Assembly: GCA_036397995.1 (NCBI GenBank)
Contig: DASWHX010000106.1
Coordinates: 1 to 14,759 of the forward strand
Source: DASWHX01 sp036397995
GTDB taxonomy: Bacteria > Bacteroidota > Bacteroidia > Cytophagales > Cyclobacteriaceae
Direction of reading: 5' to 3'
DNA: 14,759 bases
The notes under the pieces are model-generated. The model saw only the letters and a list, made by a program, of their open reading frames with translations, searched no databases and had not been told where the DNA came from. Each line of letters starts with the position of its first letter. Position 1 is the first letter of the stretch. Below are positions 1-8,340 of the stretch, piece after piece. The translations under genes and the position numbers were made by a program.

Positions 1-199
1 TTGATAATTGTTCTTTTCTGAAAAAATTCCCTGGTACCTGATTATTATCCCTTTCTTGTGGTAACTGATTGGATTCTCGGCGGCTTTGCAACTTTCGATT
101 TATGAAGACTTCGGGTTGGTATTTGCAGGATTGACCGGTGGGTTTATATTGTTCATCAAACACAAAAAAATAGTTCCGGCTGATCAATCTTTTGTTTAA
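1..199 (+). pseudogene. Remnant: C-terminal end of a DUF6064-like membrane protein
   Basis: Reading the plus strand in the frame that ends at TAA 197-199 gives a membrane-protein tail: a KIPWYL stretch, a hydrophobic segment ending PFLW, an in-frame TAA at 62-64, then LIGFSAALQL, YEDFGLVFAGL and a basic end (KHKK). The pattern on both sides of the stop fits the last two membrane segments of DUF6064-family proteins, as I remember that family. There the position after the W is usually a small residue such as S or A, so TCA or GCA to TAA would explain the stop. A second lesion is possible near 11-19: frame 1 reads LIIVLF up to a TGA at 19-21 while the downstream frame picks up at FSEK, so one T may be missing. 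The gene start lies outside the window. The family call rests on memory of the pattern, not on a search. Confidence 0.5.
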
Positions 200-214
200 A
201 AATCTGTACCAGGA

Positions 215-1390
215 CTATTCGCCGGCGAGTTTGTAAATTTTTCCATCAAAAGCACAGAGGTAAAGCTCGTGATTTTGGTCAATTCCAAATGATGAAATAT
301 TTAATGCTGATGCAATTAATACTGAGTTGACCGGATTGTTTAAATCAGAAAAATCCAATGCCCATATTTTTCCAGAACCATAGTCAGCGTAAATATAGCT
401 GTTCATAAATTCAAGAAAATCAGATCCTCTGTACACGAATCCACCGGTCACAGAAATTCCTTCACTGCGCCCATACTCCCATACCGGACCCTTCAATCCA
501 GTTTCATTACAATTGGAAGGCGGCTCATAACAGTGATTGCCTTCCATTATATTCCAGCCGTAATTTCCTCCTTTTTCAATTATGTCTATCTCTTCATAGG
601 CATTCTGACCAACATCGCCCGCCCAAATCCATCCTGTAACGGGATCAAAACTGAAGCGCCACGTATTTCGCAAACCATATGCATATATCTCTTCACGAAA
701 TCCTGAAGAATTATTTGCAAATGGATTATCCTGAGGAATTGAATAAGCATTGATTCCGGATTGATTATTTACATCTATGCGGAGGATTTTGCCCAGCAAA
801 GTTGAAAGGTTTTGCCCGTTTCCCTGCGGATCACCACCAGATCCGCCATCACCGGTTGCAATATATAAGTAACCGTCCGGACCAAACGAAATTTGACCAC
901 CATTGTGATTGCTGAACGGTTGGGTAAATTCTAAAATCACCATTTCACTTGCCGGATCCGCAAGGTTTGCATTCGCTGAAACTGAAAAGCGGGAGATAAC
1001 CGTTCTATTAGGATTGGATGCCGTGTAGTTTACATAAAAAAAACCATTGGCAGCATAATTCGGATGAAAAGCAAGGCCTAACAGACCCTCTTCATTACCG
1101 CCATCATCAACCAGGTTGGAAATATCCAGGAAAACATTTTTTACTTCCGTAATTTCATCATTGGAAAAAACTGAAATGAGTCCGGCTTGCTCCACAACAA
1201 AAATCCGGTTGCTGCCATCACCGGCGTGCTGAAAATCAACAGGACGTGCAAACAAAAGTTTTGGAAAAGCTTCTACAATTTTATAATTACCAAGAGGCTG
1301 CTTTGCTAAATTGTTAGACGAGCAGGCTGTGATTGTAACATTGATAGCTGCAATTAATAAAAGATTCCGCAAATTGAGATGTTTTTGCAT
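215..1390 (-). CDS. PQQ-dependent sugar dehydrogenase (GSDH-type) lipoprotein
   Basis: Six-bladed beta-propeller of the glucose/sorbosone dehydrogenase family, which oxidises sugars with a PQQ cofactor in the periplasm or at the cell surface. The start at 1390 is preferred over an ATG at 1441 because it gives a clean lipoprotein signal (MQKHLNLRN, a hydrophobic run, then TAC with Cys23), for 391 residues. Visible family marks are GLLGLAFHP near residue 104, SNHNGGQ with the likely catalytic-base His near 162, FGPDGYLY and ATGDGG near 170-183, YGLRNTWRFSFDP with the Arg-Asn pair near 241, GDVGQN near 258 and GGNYGWN near 274. It lies 59 bases downstream of the SulP gene on the same strand, so co-transcription is likely. 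The substrate cannot be told from sequence, and cofactor binding is inferred from the family; some relatives bind no PQQ. Confidence 0.9.
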   Translation of the reverse strand: MQKHLNLRNLLLIAAINVTITACSSNNLAKQPLGNYKIVEAFPKLLFARPVDFQHAGDGSNRIFVVEQAGLISVFSNDEITEVKNVFLDISNLVDDGGNEEGLLGLAFHPNYAANGFFYVNYTASNPNRTVISRFSVSANANLADPASEMVILEFTQPFSNHNGGQISFGPDGYLYIATGDGGSGGDPQGNGQNLSTLLGKILRIDVNNQSGINAYSIPQDNPFANNSSGFREEIYAYGLRNTWRFSFDPVTGWIWAGDVGQNAYEEIDIIEKGGNYGWNIMEGNHCYEPPSNCNETGLKGPVWEYGRSEGISVTGGFVYRGSDFLEFMNSYIYADYGSGKIWALDFSDLNNPVNSVLIASALNISSFGIDQNHELYLCAFDGKIYKLAGE

Positions 1391-1449
1391 CCTATATGGA
1401 GTTGATGGGGAATGAAGACATCCAAAATTAATGCCGAACAATAAGATTG

Positions 1450-3087
1450 TTACGCAGCCAGCTCGTTCGCGAGCTTCAGAGCTTTCGCAAAAGAGTCGCA
1501 GACGTGAGACTTTTCCACTAAATCTACTATCCCAAACTTTTCAAAATCTTCAGTTACGGATAGATTAACGCCTGACAGGATAATCAATACTCCTTTACTG
1601 CGTAACATTTTAATTGTTTCTTTGAGATTGTGCATTCCGGTTTGATCAACAAAGGCAACATGGCGCATCCGGATGATGAGAATTTTACTGGTAATCCCAA
1701 TTTCTTCCATAACTTCAGAATATCTTTTTGCAGAAGCGAAAAATAATGGTCCGCTAATTTCAAACACCGAGACACCGGCAGGGAGATTAGAATAATCTTC
1801 GATGAGATCCGTATCTACGACATGGTTTAATCTCCGATCGCTTATATCAGACATTCTTTTCATAAATAATAATGCGGACAACACTACTCCGATTTCAATG
1901 GCAATTGTCAAGTCAACTAAGACTGTCAGAAAAAAGGTAGTTAAAAGAACAATCACGTCAAATATTGAACCCTTCATTATTGCTTTAAATGATCGCCATT
2001 CGCTCATATTATAGGCAACCATTATCAGAATTCCTGCCAGGCAGGACATTGGGATAAGTTTTGCCCATTTACCCAGAAATACCATTATCAACAACAGGGT
2101 TAATGCATGAATAATCCCAGCGACCGGAGTTCTGCCACCGTTCTTAACATTAGTTGCCGTTCTTGCAATGGCTCCGGTTACGGGGATGCCACCAAAAAAA
2201 GGCGTAACGATATTGGCAATCCCCTGGGCAATAAGCTCAGTATTCGAGCGGTGCTTCCCGCTAATCATGCCATCCGAAACAACAGCTGACAATAAAGATT
2301 CAATGCCGCCAAGGATGGCGATCGTCAATGCAAGCGGAAGATATACAGTCAGGCTTGCTAAATCAATTTTTGGGATTGTTATACTGAAACTGTTTGGGAT
2401 GTCTCCAAAAAACGTTTCAATAGTAGGAACGGGAATTTTCATGAGCTGAACACCCACAGTAATAAGAATGATGGCTATTATGGACCCGGGAATTTTTGTT
2501 GTTATCCTGCGGAAAAATATTGTAATCAGAATGGTGATCAAAGCAACAGCCAGCGCGGTAAAATTGATTGTGTGCATACTGTTCCAGTAAACTATCCACT
2601 TCTCGACAAAGTTTGCAGGCAGGGTTCGAATAGTAAGACCAAATGCATCTTTAATCTGGGTTGAAAAAATCACCAATGCAATCCCGCTGGTAAATCCAAC
2701 AATTAAAGGATGGGGAAAATATTTAAGTAAAGCTCCAAGTCTTAGCACTCCAAAGATAATCAGGATAACTCCCGCCAGGATGGTGGAAATCATCAGACCA
2801 TTAATCCCATATTGTGTTAAAATTCCATAAACGATGATAATGTAAGCACCCGTTGGTCCGCCAATCTGGACTCTGCTTCCGCCAAGAAATGAAATGAGAA
2901 AACCTCCTATGATTGCTGTTATCAGACCTTTTTCCGGCGATACACCAGAGGCGACAGCAAATGCTATGGCTAAAGGAAGGGCGACAATTCCAACCACAAC
3001 TCCAGCCAGGATGTCCTGTGAAATTTGCTTCTTGTCAATTCCATCCCGAAGCAATGTAAAAAGCTTCGGCTTAAAGATTGGATTCAT
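1450..3087 (-). CDS. SulP-family anion transporter with C-terminal STAS domain
   Basis: 545 residues, the usual SulP length. The N-terminal 410 residues are very hydrophobic, with about 11-14 membrane segments. They include the SulP signatures GGPTGAY (76-82), ESLLSAVVSDG (263-273) and GGIPVTGAIARTATN (299-313). The last 105 residues or so (about 436-540) form a cytoplasmic STAS domain with the loop FVDQTG (479-484), where anti-sigma-antagonist relatives have the phosphorylatable D-S-G. SulP proteins move sulfate, bicarbonate or dicarboxylates, usually with Na+ or H+; the substrate is not readable here. No carbonic anhydrase is adjacent, so there is no context support for bicarbonate. It is the first gene of a probable two-gene minus-strand transcript with the sugar dehydrogenase. 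No functional link between the two is obvious. Confidence 0.93.
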   Translation of the reverse strand: MNPIFKPKLFTLLRDGIDKKQISQDILAGVVVGIVALPLAIAFAVASGVSPEKGLITAIIGGFLISFLGGSRVQIGGPTGAYIIIVYGILTQYGINGLMISTILAGVILIIFGVLRLGALLKYFPHPLIVGFTSGIALVIFSTQIKDAFGLTIRTLPANFVEKWIVYWNSMHTINFTALAVALITILITIFFRRITTKIPGSIIAIILITVGVQLMKIPVPTIETFFGDIPNSFSITIPKIDLASLTVYLPLALTIAILGGIESLLSAVVSDGMISGKHRSNTELIAQGIANIVTPFFGGIPVTGAIARTATNVKNGGRTPVAGIIHALTLLLIMVFLGKWAKLIPMSCLAGILIMVAYNMSEWRSFKAIMKGSIFDVIVLLTTFFLTVLVDLTIAIEIGVVLSALLFMKRMSDISDRRLNHVVDTDLIEDYSNLPAGVSVFEISGPLFFASAKRYSEVMEEIGITSKILIIRMRHVAFVDQTGMHNLKETIKMLRSKGVLIILSGVNLSVTEDFEKFGIVDLVEKSHVCDSFAKALKLANELAA

Positions 3088-3105
3088 TATCTAAACAACT
3101 GGCCA

Positions 3106-3113
3106 CAAAAGTA
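3106..3113 (-). promoter_or_regulatory. Candidate Bacteroidota -7 box for the SulP gene
   Basis: On the minus strand this reads TACTTTTG, a match to the Bacteroidota TAnnTTTG element, 18 bases upstream of the SulP start codon. Transcription would begin only about 10 bases before the ATG. No good TTTG -33 element sits 17-20 bases further up, so support is weak; short matches like this arise by chance in AT-rich DNA. Confidence 0.25.
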
Positions 3114-3232
3114 TGTTGAATTTTTTCACGCCGGCTAAATCTGTCAAATTTTTTCTCGTTTTAGATAAACCCGTGAGATGATGCCATTGCAGGAGGCAAA
3201 GAGTTTCCTCAACCTCAATTTTGGTTAAGCTT

Positions 3233-3271
3233 AAGTTGCCGATACTCTGAAGGAGATTATAGTGGCAACTT
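3233..3271 (-). terminator. Hairpin just after the S33 hydrolase gene
   Basis: Perfect 8-base inverted repeat, AAGTTGCC (3233-3240) and GGCAACTT (3264-3271), with an extra ACT/AGT pair inside and a loop of roughly 17 bases. It begins 2 bases after the stop codon of the minus-strand hydrolase. There is no strong T run after it, only TTAA-rich sequence, so it may be a weak or factor-assisted terminator, or an mRNA 3'-end stabiliser. It separates the hydrolase from the SulP gene on the same strand. Confidence 0.45.
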
Positions 3272-3273
3272 CG

Positions 3274-4317
3274 CTAATTGATGGTGTTGCCGATTGATTT
3301 CATGAATTTAATAATTCCCTCCACATAGGTAACCTGGTCGTCATACATGGCCATGTGACTTCCATTTTCGCAATGCAAATAACTTCCCTTTGGCATTTGT
3401 TCTGCCATCCATTCCATATGTATTGGATCCATAGTATCGTGTTGAGCTCCAATTGTCAGTGCAGGAACGGCAATTTCTTTAAGCCTTTCTTTAATATCCC
3501 AGAATTCCAGTTTGCCTGAAGCTCCAAATTCGCTTGGACCCTGCATAGTTACATACAATGAGCGATTCATTTTGGAAAATGATCTGTCCACTGGCTCAGG
3601 CCACTGATCAACAGGAAGCCGCAAAATGTGGACTGCATAAAAATATGGCATTAGCAAGTCCATGTACGTAGGGTTTTCATAGTCTCCGGCGTCTTCAATC
3701 TCCATAATTTTTCCCAGGATCTCCGGATCCATTTGTGGTGCCAGTACTTCCTCTGCATACTTGTTATAATCGGGGATACTGGCCATCATATTGGAAATAA
3801 TCACTCCCTTAAGATTCTGTTGATATTTCAATGCATATTCTATCGCGAGAATTCCGCCCCAGGAATGCCCCAGCAGGAAGAAATTATCTTTGGTGAGATT
3901 CAGCGCTGTCCTCACTTGTTCAACTTCCTCAACGTAACGAGGCAAATCCCACATAGAAGTATCATTAGGATTATCGGAATTTCCACAACCCAGCTGATCA
4001 TAATAGATAAACTCGATTCCCTGTTGCGGTAAAAAACTTTCAAAGCATTCGAAATACTCATGAGTGGCCCCTGGTCCGCCATTTAGCAGGAGTAATTTTA
4101 TATCCGGATTATTTCCGATCCTTTTCGTCCACACGTTGAACGTTCCTTTTGGCGTTTCAATAGGAATAACCTTTATTCCGCCGGTCTTTATCCCTGCTTC
4201 CTGACTTTCAAAATAATAAGGAAGGGAATTCTTTTCCTGCTCTTGAATCTTCCCTGCGCAGGAAAGAACCAGGCAGCAGGCAATTCCGAATTCAAGTTTC
4301 AAAATTATGGTCTTCAT
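3274..4317 (-). CDS. Proline-iminopeptidase-like alpha/beta hydrolase (S33), lipoprotein
   Basis: 347 residues with a lipoprotein signal (VLSC, Cys20), so probably anchored in an envelope membrane. The alpha/beta-hydrolase core shows the S33 oxyanion motif NGGPG (79-83; usually HGGPG), YYDQLGCGNSD (105-115), the nucleophile elbow GHSWGG (Ser152), and an acid/base pair fitting Asp294 (or Asp297) and His321 (NGSHMAMYDD). In S33 proline iminopeptidases this set removes N-terminal proline from peptides. The family also holds other peptidases and lipases, so the exact substrate is uncertain. The gene is divergent from the lipocalin-like gene at 4570 and probably monocistronic, since a hairpin follows its stop. 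Confidence 0.88.
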   Translation of the reverse strand: MKTIILKLEFGIACCLVLSCAGKIQEQEKNSLPYYFESQEAGIKTGGIKVIPIETPKGTFNVWTKRIGNNPDIKLLLLNGGPGATHEYFECFESFLPQQGIEFIYYDQLGCGNSDNPNDTSMWDLPRYVEEVEQVRTALNLTKDNFFLLGHSWGGILAIEYALKYQQNLKGVIISNMMASIPDYNKYAEEVLAPQMDPEILGKIMEIEDAGDYENPTYMDLLMPYFYAVHILRLPVDQWPEPVDRSFSKMNRSLYVTMQGPSEFGASGKLEFWDIKERLKEIAVPALTIGAQHDTMDPIHMEWMAEQMPKGSYLHCENGSHMAMYDDQVTYVEGIIKFMKSIGNTIN

Positions 4318-4495
4318 AAAATTAATGGTTGTTTAAAATGAATTTGGTAAAAAAGATAACCAAATCCCATTCCACGACTACATTTTTCTAAATAGCCGGA
4401 AAGTTCAAGGCATCAGGACTTCCTTGTAGCATTCGAGTCTTTATTTTGGATGATGATTAGAGACGGTTTATTTTTCCCTGAAGTTGAAGCATTGA

Positions 4496-4503
4496 TAATT
4501 TTG
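4496..4503 (+). promoter_or_regulatory. Candidate -7 box for the lipocalin-like gene
   Basis: TAATTTTG matches TAnnTTTG exactly. It would start transcription near 4510, leaving a leader of about 60 bases before the chosen ATG at 4570. The region 20 bases upstream is T-rich but has no exact TTTG. It also argues against the in-frame ATG at 4450, which lies upstream of this box. Confidence 0.28.
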
Positions 4504-4569
4504 AAAATATTATTAATTAAGGTACAAACCTTGCGGACAAAAGTGGTGTCTAATAGTAAACAGCCAATT

Positions 4570-4986
4570 ATGAAAACACGTGCAATTTTTATTTTGATTA
4601 GTTGCTTTTTTACCTGGGGATGTGAGGATAACTATGTAAGCCAAAATATTTACGGAACCTGGGAATGGGTTAAAACTACAGGAGGGTTAATTGGGGAGCT
4701 GACACCGGAAAATTCCGGATACTCTGAGATTATTGAAATAAACCAGCAAGGCATTAAGGTTTTTCAGAACGGAGCATTGATGGAAACTAAAACCTATCAA
4801 ATTCTGGAGGATGGTTCTGATTGCATTTTGATTAATCTAAATAATTCGGCCGATCAACGGAGAATACATTTTGAATCAACCGAACCTGATCAAATCAGTA
4901 TTTCTTACTACATGGCAGAAAATACAGTTTGTAATGACTGCCCAACGAGTTACTATATAAAAGTTGGGGACGTGAATGAAAAATAG
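4570..4986 (+). CDS. Small lipocalin-like lipoprotein
   Basis: 138 residues from the ATG at 4570. The open frame extends back to 4450, but the extra 40 residues do not look like a signal and would bury a good lipoprotein leader: MKTRAIFILIS, then FFTWGC with Cys18. The mature part opens with YGTWEWVKTTGG (28-39) and TPENSGY, followed by short beta-strand-like stretches. GTWxW near the N-terminus is typical of lipocalin-like small lipoproteins common in Bacteroidota. A CNDC pair (Cys121, Cys124) near the C-terminus could form a disulfide or bind metal. Function is unknown; a barrel that binds a small hydrophobic ligand is an inference from the fold. It converges on the gene at 5000 with only 13 bases between the two stops. 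Confidence 0.75.
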   Translation: MKTRAIFILISCFFTWGCEDNYVSQNIYGTWEWVKTTGGLIGELTPENSGYSEIIEINQQGIKVFQNGALMETKTYQILEDGSDCILINLNNSADQRRIHFESTEPDQISISYYMAENTVCNDCPTSYYIKVGDVNEK

Positions 4987-4999
4987 TAAATCGCGTTTT

Positions 5000-5713
5000 T
5001 TAATTGCCAGTTCTAAAATATTTCCTCCTGATATCAATTAAATCTTCAATGGCATCCCCTTTTACCAACCATGAAATTCCAAAAGCCATCACGGCAATAG
5101 TTTCAAACAAAATAATATCATAATCAGACAACTGAAATTTATCAGACCATATAAGTTGACCGGCAAATTCAAAAATAAGTACACCCAGGCTAATCCAAAC
5201 CAGGAATCCGCAAAATTTGTACACTCTATTGTTCCGTTTTTTTTCTGCTGATAGAATAACATTTTCTTTTGTCTTGGTAAACCTGTAAATCGATATCCAG
5301 CCCATAATAAACAGAAAGAGTCCGGCACTGATTAGGTGAACTGCACTGACATATTTATTAACGTGACCGAACATAACCAGCCCTTCAGAATAACAAGTAA
5401 TTGAGAAGCCGCCACTTCCTAAACATGAAGTTGGAAAAAAGATTACCATCAGAGCGGCGAATCCGCCAATGTTTGTGATTGTGTTGTCACTTAGTTTCTC
5501 GGTTTTGGTATCTTTTTCATAGCCACGGTAAGAAATCAGGAAGAGACCAAAAGAAAACATAATCCCGATAAAAAACACCGCAGACCTGGCGTAATAATAA
5601 TGACTGATTGAAGTAAGAAGTTCGCCGTGAAAAAAGATTACTAAAGCCGGTAACAATAAACCCAGGATACCGATTGCCTTTCGGATTGCCAGGTATGACT
5701 TCCTGATTTCCAT
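5000..5713 (-). CDS. Six-TM integral membrane protein, function unknown
   Basis: 237 residues with about six hydrophobic segments (roughly 11-28, 43-61, 80-95, 121-142, 165-184, 199-216). Between the first two is SISHYYYARSAVF. After the second comes SYRGYEKD, then FFPTSC, a Cys-containing outer loop (Cys97, Cys107) and VNKYVSAVHLISAGLF. The SIS-YYY, YRGY, FPT and H-SAGLF set recurs in an uncharacterised family of small bacterial membrane proteins, but I cannot name the family with certainty. No catalytic motif is visible. The two loop cysteines could form a periplasmic disulfide. The neighbouring lipocalin-like gene is convergent, so there is no operon context. Confidence 0.75.
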   Translation of the reverse strand: MEIRKSYLAIRKAIGILGLLLPALVIFFHGELLTSISHYYYARSAVFFIGIMFSFGLFLISYRGYEKDTKTEKLSDNTITNIGGFAALMVIFFPTSCLGSGGFSITCYSEGLVMFGHVNKYVSAVHLISAGLFLFIMGWISIYRFTKTKENVILSAEKKRNNRVYKFCGFLVWISLGVLIFEFAGQLIWSDKFQLSDYDIILFETIAVMAFGISWLVKGDAIEDLIDIRRKYFRTGN

Positions 5714-6049
5714 TTTATTTAGATTTTGAGATAAAAGAAATTCACTATTTCAATTCCCGTTCTTTCAACCTGAAATTAGTAAAATCTTCCTCTAATTTTA
5801 AGCACTAATCGAAATTTTTATGGTTTATGGTAAAATTACTATGCCAAAATTCTCAGGAATCAGAAACCTGACCATAGTTTAGGAAATTAGAAAGAAATAG
5901 ACTTTGCAATAATGGATGTATTTTTTTTTAAAAATGAATCGTGGGAAATCTTCTTTTCAGTATATTTTGAATTACGGAAACAGCAAGAATGGTATAACAA
6001 ACTCTTGCTTGCTTTTCAAACAGGAATAAGTATGTCACACCCGTGATCA
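5714..6049. other. Intergenic, AT-rich, no convincing gene
   Basis: 336 bases between two minus-strand genes. The only open frame of note is on the plus strand at 5912-6046 (44 codons, starting MDVFFFKN). It has no recognisable motif and runs through a homopolymer T stretch, so it is not called. There is no good hairpin and no exact TAnnTTTG box upstream of the gene at 5713. Confidence 0.5.
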
Positions 6050-7192
6050 TCAGTTGGTAACCCCATTTAATATGTAATTTTCAATCATCGCAAAATTATT
6101 CAAAGTGTTTGAAGGATCATTATCCGAGGTAATAATGATTAGTAAATTATGTTCTTTGATTAAGAAAATATACTGACCTCCCAGGCCAACACCATAAGGT
6201 ACCTGGATAAGCTGACCGCCCTTATCTTTTACCTTTTCATTGCGCCACCATTGATAGCCATAGGTAAAATCGCCGGATACTACAATGTTAATGTGCGGAG
6301 AAAGTGATAGTTCTACCCATGTCTGACTAATCACAACTTCGTCGCCCCATTTGCCGTCATTCATATACAAAAGGCCAAATTTAGCCATATCCCTTGAGCG
6401 GAGGTGTAAACCACCAAATGACCCACCTGTTGCCGGATAGTCGCCGGGCATATAAAACCATGAATAATCGTTGATGTCTAGCTTTGTTAACAGATGATTA
6501 TGCGCAAACTCATCAAATTTTTCTCCGGTTGCTTCCTCCACTATCACGGAAAACAAGGTGGAACTACCCGTATTGTAATTGTATTTTTCACCGGGCGAAT
6601 ATTGCATCGGCAGTTCAATCAAATACTTAATCCAATCACTGCTTGTCATCATCTTATAGTGGGGATTCTCCGGATTGTCATACGGAGTGCCGTATTCGTC
6701 CCATTCAAAGCCCGATGACATGGTGAGAAAATGTTTTAAGGTAATTCCTTTTTTTTCGTCTGTCCAAGCGAGGTTATTAAACGATGGCAAAAGGTTGGAG
6801 AGCGTTTCCTGTTCACTGGAGATAAACCCTTTATCAATAGTGATCCCGATTATTGCCGACGCGAAACTTTTGGTAACCGAATACATCGGGTGAAGATCAT
6901 TCTGATTCCAGTTATTAAAATACTCTTCAAGTACCAGTTTATCATTTTTCAAGATAAGCATACTGTGAAAACCTCCATATACGCCGGCATCAATTGAATC
7001 CATCAAAACTTTTAGTGACATTAAGTCAAGACCTTCGGTGATTGGGTCAGAAATACTTAAACCATCTCCTAAATCAGAAGGTTTTTCATATCGATATTTC
7101 GTCTGGACCTGGAGATCTTCTCTTTCACAACTAATAAGAAAAGTCGCGATTAAAAGTTGAAAGCAAGGAAATATCAGGTTTGTAAATTTCAT
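6050..7192 (-). CDS. Serine hydrolase, class C beta-lactamase/esterase fold, lipoprotein
   Basis: Start chosen at 7192, five codons inside the longest frame (7207), because it gives the lipoprotein leader MKFTNLIFPCF, ending LISC (Cys22), for 380 residues. The catalytic set of penicillin-recognising serine hydrolases is visible: SVTK (Ser105, Lys108), the Tyr of YNYNTGS near 206, and GSFGGLHLRSRDMAKFG (257-273), typical of the 6-aminohexanoate-hydrolase/EstB-like branch. A late VGLGGQ (335-340) takes the place of the KTG/HxG box. Such proteins are esterases, amidases or peptidases of the envelope rather than true beta-lactamases; the substrate is unknown. It is divergent from the aldolase gene at 7366, with a 173-base shared upstream region in which I see no exact promoter box. 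Confidence 0.88.
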   Translation of the reverse strand: MKFTNLIFPCFQLLIATFLISCEREDLQVQTKYRYEKPSDLGDGLSISDPITEGLDLMSLKVLMDSIDAGVYGGFHSMLILKNDKLVLEEYFNNWNQNDLHPMYSVTKSFASAIIGITIDKGFISSEQETLSNLLPSFNNLAWTDEKKGITLKHFLTMSSGFEWDEYGTPYDNPENPHYKMMTSSDWIKYLIELPMQYSPGEKYNYNTGSSTLFSVIVEEATGEKFDEFAHNHLLTKLDINDYSWFYMPGDYPATGGSFGGLHLRSRDMAKFGLLYMNDGKWGDEVVISQTWVELSLSPHINIVVSGDFTYGYQWWRNEKVKDKGGQLIQVPYGVGLGGQYIFLIKEHNLLIIITSDNDPSNTLNNFAMIENYILNGVTN

Positions 7193-7365
7193 AGCGCAAT
7201 AAAACAATACCTAAATTATCAATATCATGCTTTACAATCAACATTCTTTGCTAAAAATGCGGTCATAAATTAATCCTTCCTGATTCTTTAAAAGATATTA
7301 ATCCTGTTTTGCTAAATCACTGATACCTTTAGTATTATTGCTATAAAAGGTAAATCAAATGTAGT

Positions 7366-8250
7366 ATGATAAAATTAAACGGTATTTTTCCGCCCCTGCC
7401 TACCTCTTTTGATGCGCTTGAAAATCTCGCAACTGATAAAATAAAAGAGAATATTGTCAATTTAAGCCGGTACAATTTGGCTGGATTTCTTATACTGGGT
7501 TCCAATGGAGAACTGGTAAATCTTACAGAAAAGGAAATCCAGGAAGTATATGTGGCATCAAGGGAAGCGATTCGCGCGGATAAAATTATGCTGGCCGGCA
7601 CTGGTGCACAATCTACCCGCGGAACAATAACGAATACTCAAGCTGCCGCTGCTGCAGGTGCCGATGCGGTATTGGTACTGAACCCATCCTACTATAAAAG
7701 TCTAATGACGACAGATGCACTCGTTGCGCATTATCATGCAGTCGCGGATGCCTCAGCAATTCCTGTTCTAATTTATAATATGCCGGCAAATTCCGGCCTG
7801 GATATGGATGCGGAAACAATCTTGAAGATTTCTGAACACGAGAACATTATCGGACTGAAAGATTCCGGAGGCAATCTTGCAAAAATGGGAAATGTAAAAA
7901 GAATGGCAAAGCCTGACTTTCAGATTTTGGCCGGCTCAGCAGGTTTTTTATTGCCTGCCTTTACTGTTGGCGCTGTAGGTGGAATCTTAGCTCTCGCTAA
8001 CATCGCACCTCAGAAGTGCATTAGTATTTATGAAGATTATTTTTCAGGCAATATTGAAAAAGCACAAAAAACGCAGCTGGAATTAATTCCGGTAAACGCC
8101 GCGGTTACCGGCAAATGGGGAGTACCGGCTTTAAAAACCGCCATGGATTATATGGGGTTATTTGGAGGCACCGCAAGGAAACCTTTGCTTCCCCTTAAGG
8201 AAGAAATAAAAAAACAAGTAACAGACCTGATTGAAAAACACGTTAAGTAG
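7366..8250 (+). CDS. DapA-superfamily aldolase, 4-hydroxy-2-oxoglutarate aldolase-like
   Basis: 294-residue class I aldolase of the DHDPS/N-acetylneuraminate lyase superfamily. GSNGE (45-49) is the carboxylate-binding loop, Tyr137 (LIYNMPANSG) the catalytic Tyr, and Lys165 (GLKDSGG) the Schiff-base Lys. From memory, the segments QILAGSAGFLLPAF, GAVGGILALAN, NAAVT (244-248), GVPALK and DYMGLFGG follow human HOGA1 more closely than bacterial DapA. That suggests cleavage of 4-hydroxy-2-oxoglutarate to pyruvate and glyoxylate, as in hydroxyproline breakdown, although automatic tools will probably call it dihydrodipicolinate synthase. It stands alone, with no lysine or hydroxyproline genes nearby, so the pathway is unsupported by context. 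A hairpin with a T-rich tail follows 48 bases after the stop. Confidence 0.88.
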   Translation: MIKLNGIFPPLPTSFDALENLATDKIKENIVNLSRYNLAGFLILGSNGELVNLTEKEIQEVYVASREAIRADKIMLAGTGAQSTRGTITNTQAAAAAGADAVLVLNPSYYKSLMTTDALVAHYHAVADASAIPVLIYNMPANSGLDMDAETILKISEHENIIGLKDSGGNLAKMGNVKRMAKPDFQILAGSAGFLLPAFTVGAVGGILALANIAPQKCISIYEDYFSGNIEKAQKTQLELIPVNAAVTGKWGVPALKTAMDYMGLFGGTARKPLLPLKEEIKKQVTDLIEKHVK

Positions 8251-8297
8251 AATCAATGAAACTATTGAATTGTATAATTAGTAGCCGATAAACAGGG

Positions 8298-8340
8298 GTG
8301 AGTGCAATACATCACTCTGTCGACTCACTCTTTCCTTTTT
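8298..8340 (+). terminator. Terminator-like nested hairpin after the aldolase gene
   Basis: GTGAGT (8298-8303) pairs with ACTCAC (8323-8328). Alternatively GAGTG (8300-8304) pairs with CACTC (8313-8317) across an 8-base loop. A pyrimidine tract ending in five Ts follows. Its position 48 bases after the aldolase stop and the T-rich tail fit an intrinsic terminator, although the stems are short. The two pairings exclude one another. Confidence 0.5.

Noticed and set aside
215..1441. Start of the sugar dehydrogenase at 1441
   Set aside because: It adds 17 residues with a Cys and prolines before a clean lipoprotein signal; the ATG at 1390 fits better.
1584..3094. Several plus-strand open frames inside the SulP gene
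   Set aside because: They are antisense shadows of a clear 545-residue transporter and have no motifs of their own.
4450..4986. Start of the lipocalin-like gene at 4450
   Set aside because: The 40 extra residues would bury the lipoprotein leader and lie upstream of a candidate promoter box.
5912..6046. Plus-strand small ORF of 44 codons
   Set aside because: No motif, no leader features, T-run composition and low-complexity start. It cannot be told from chance in AT-rich DNA.
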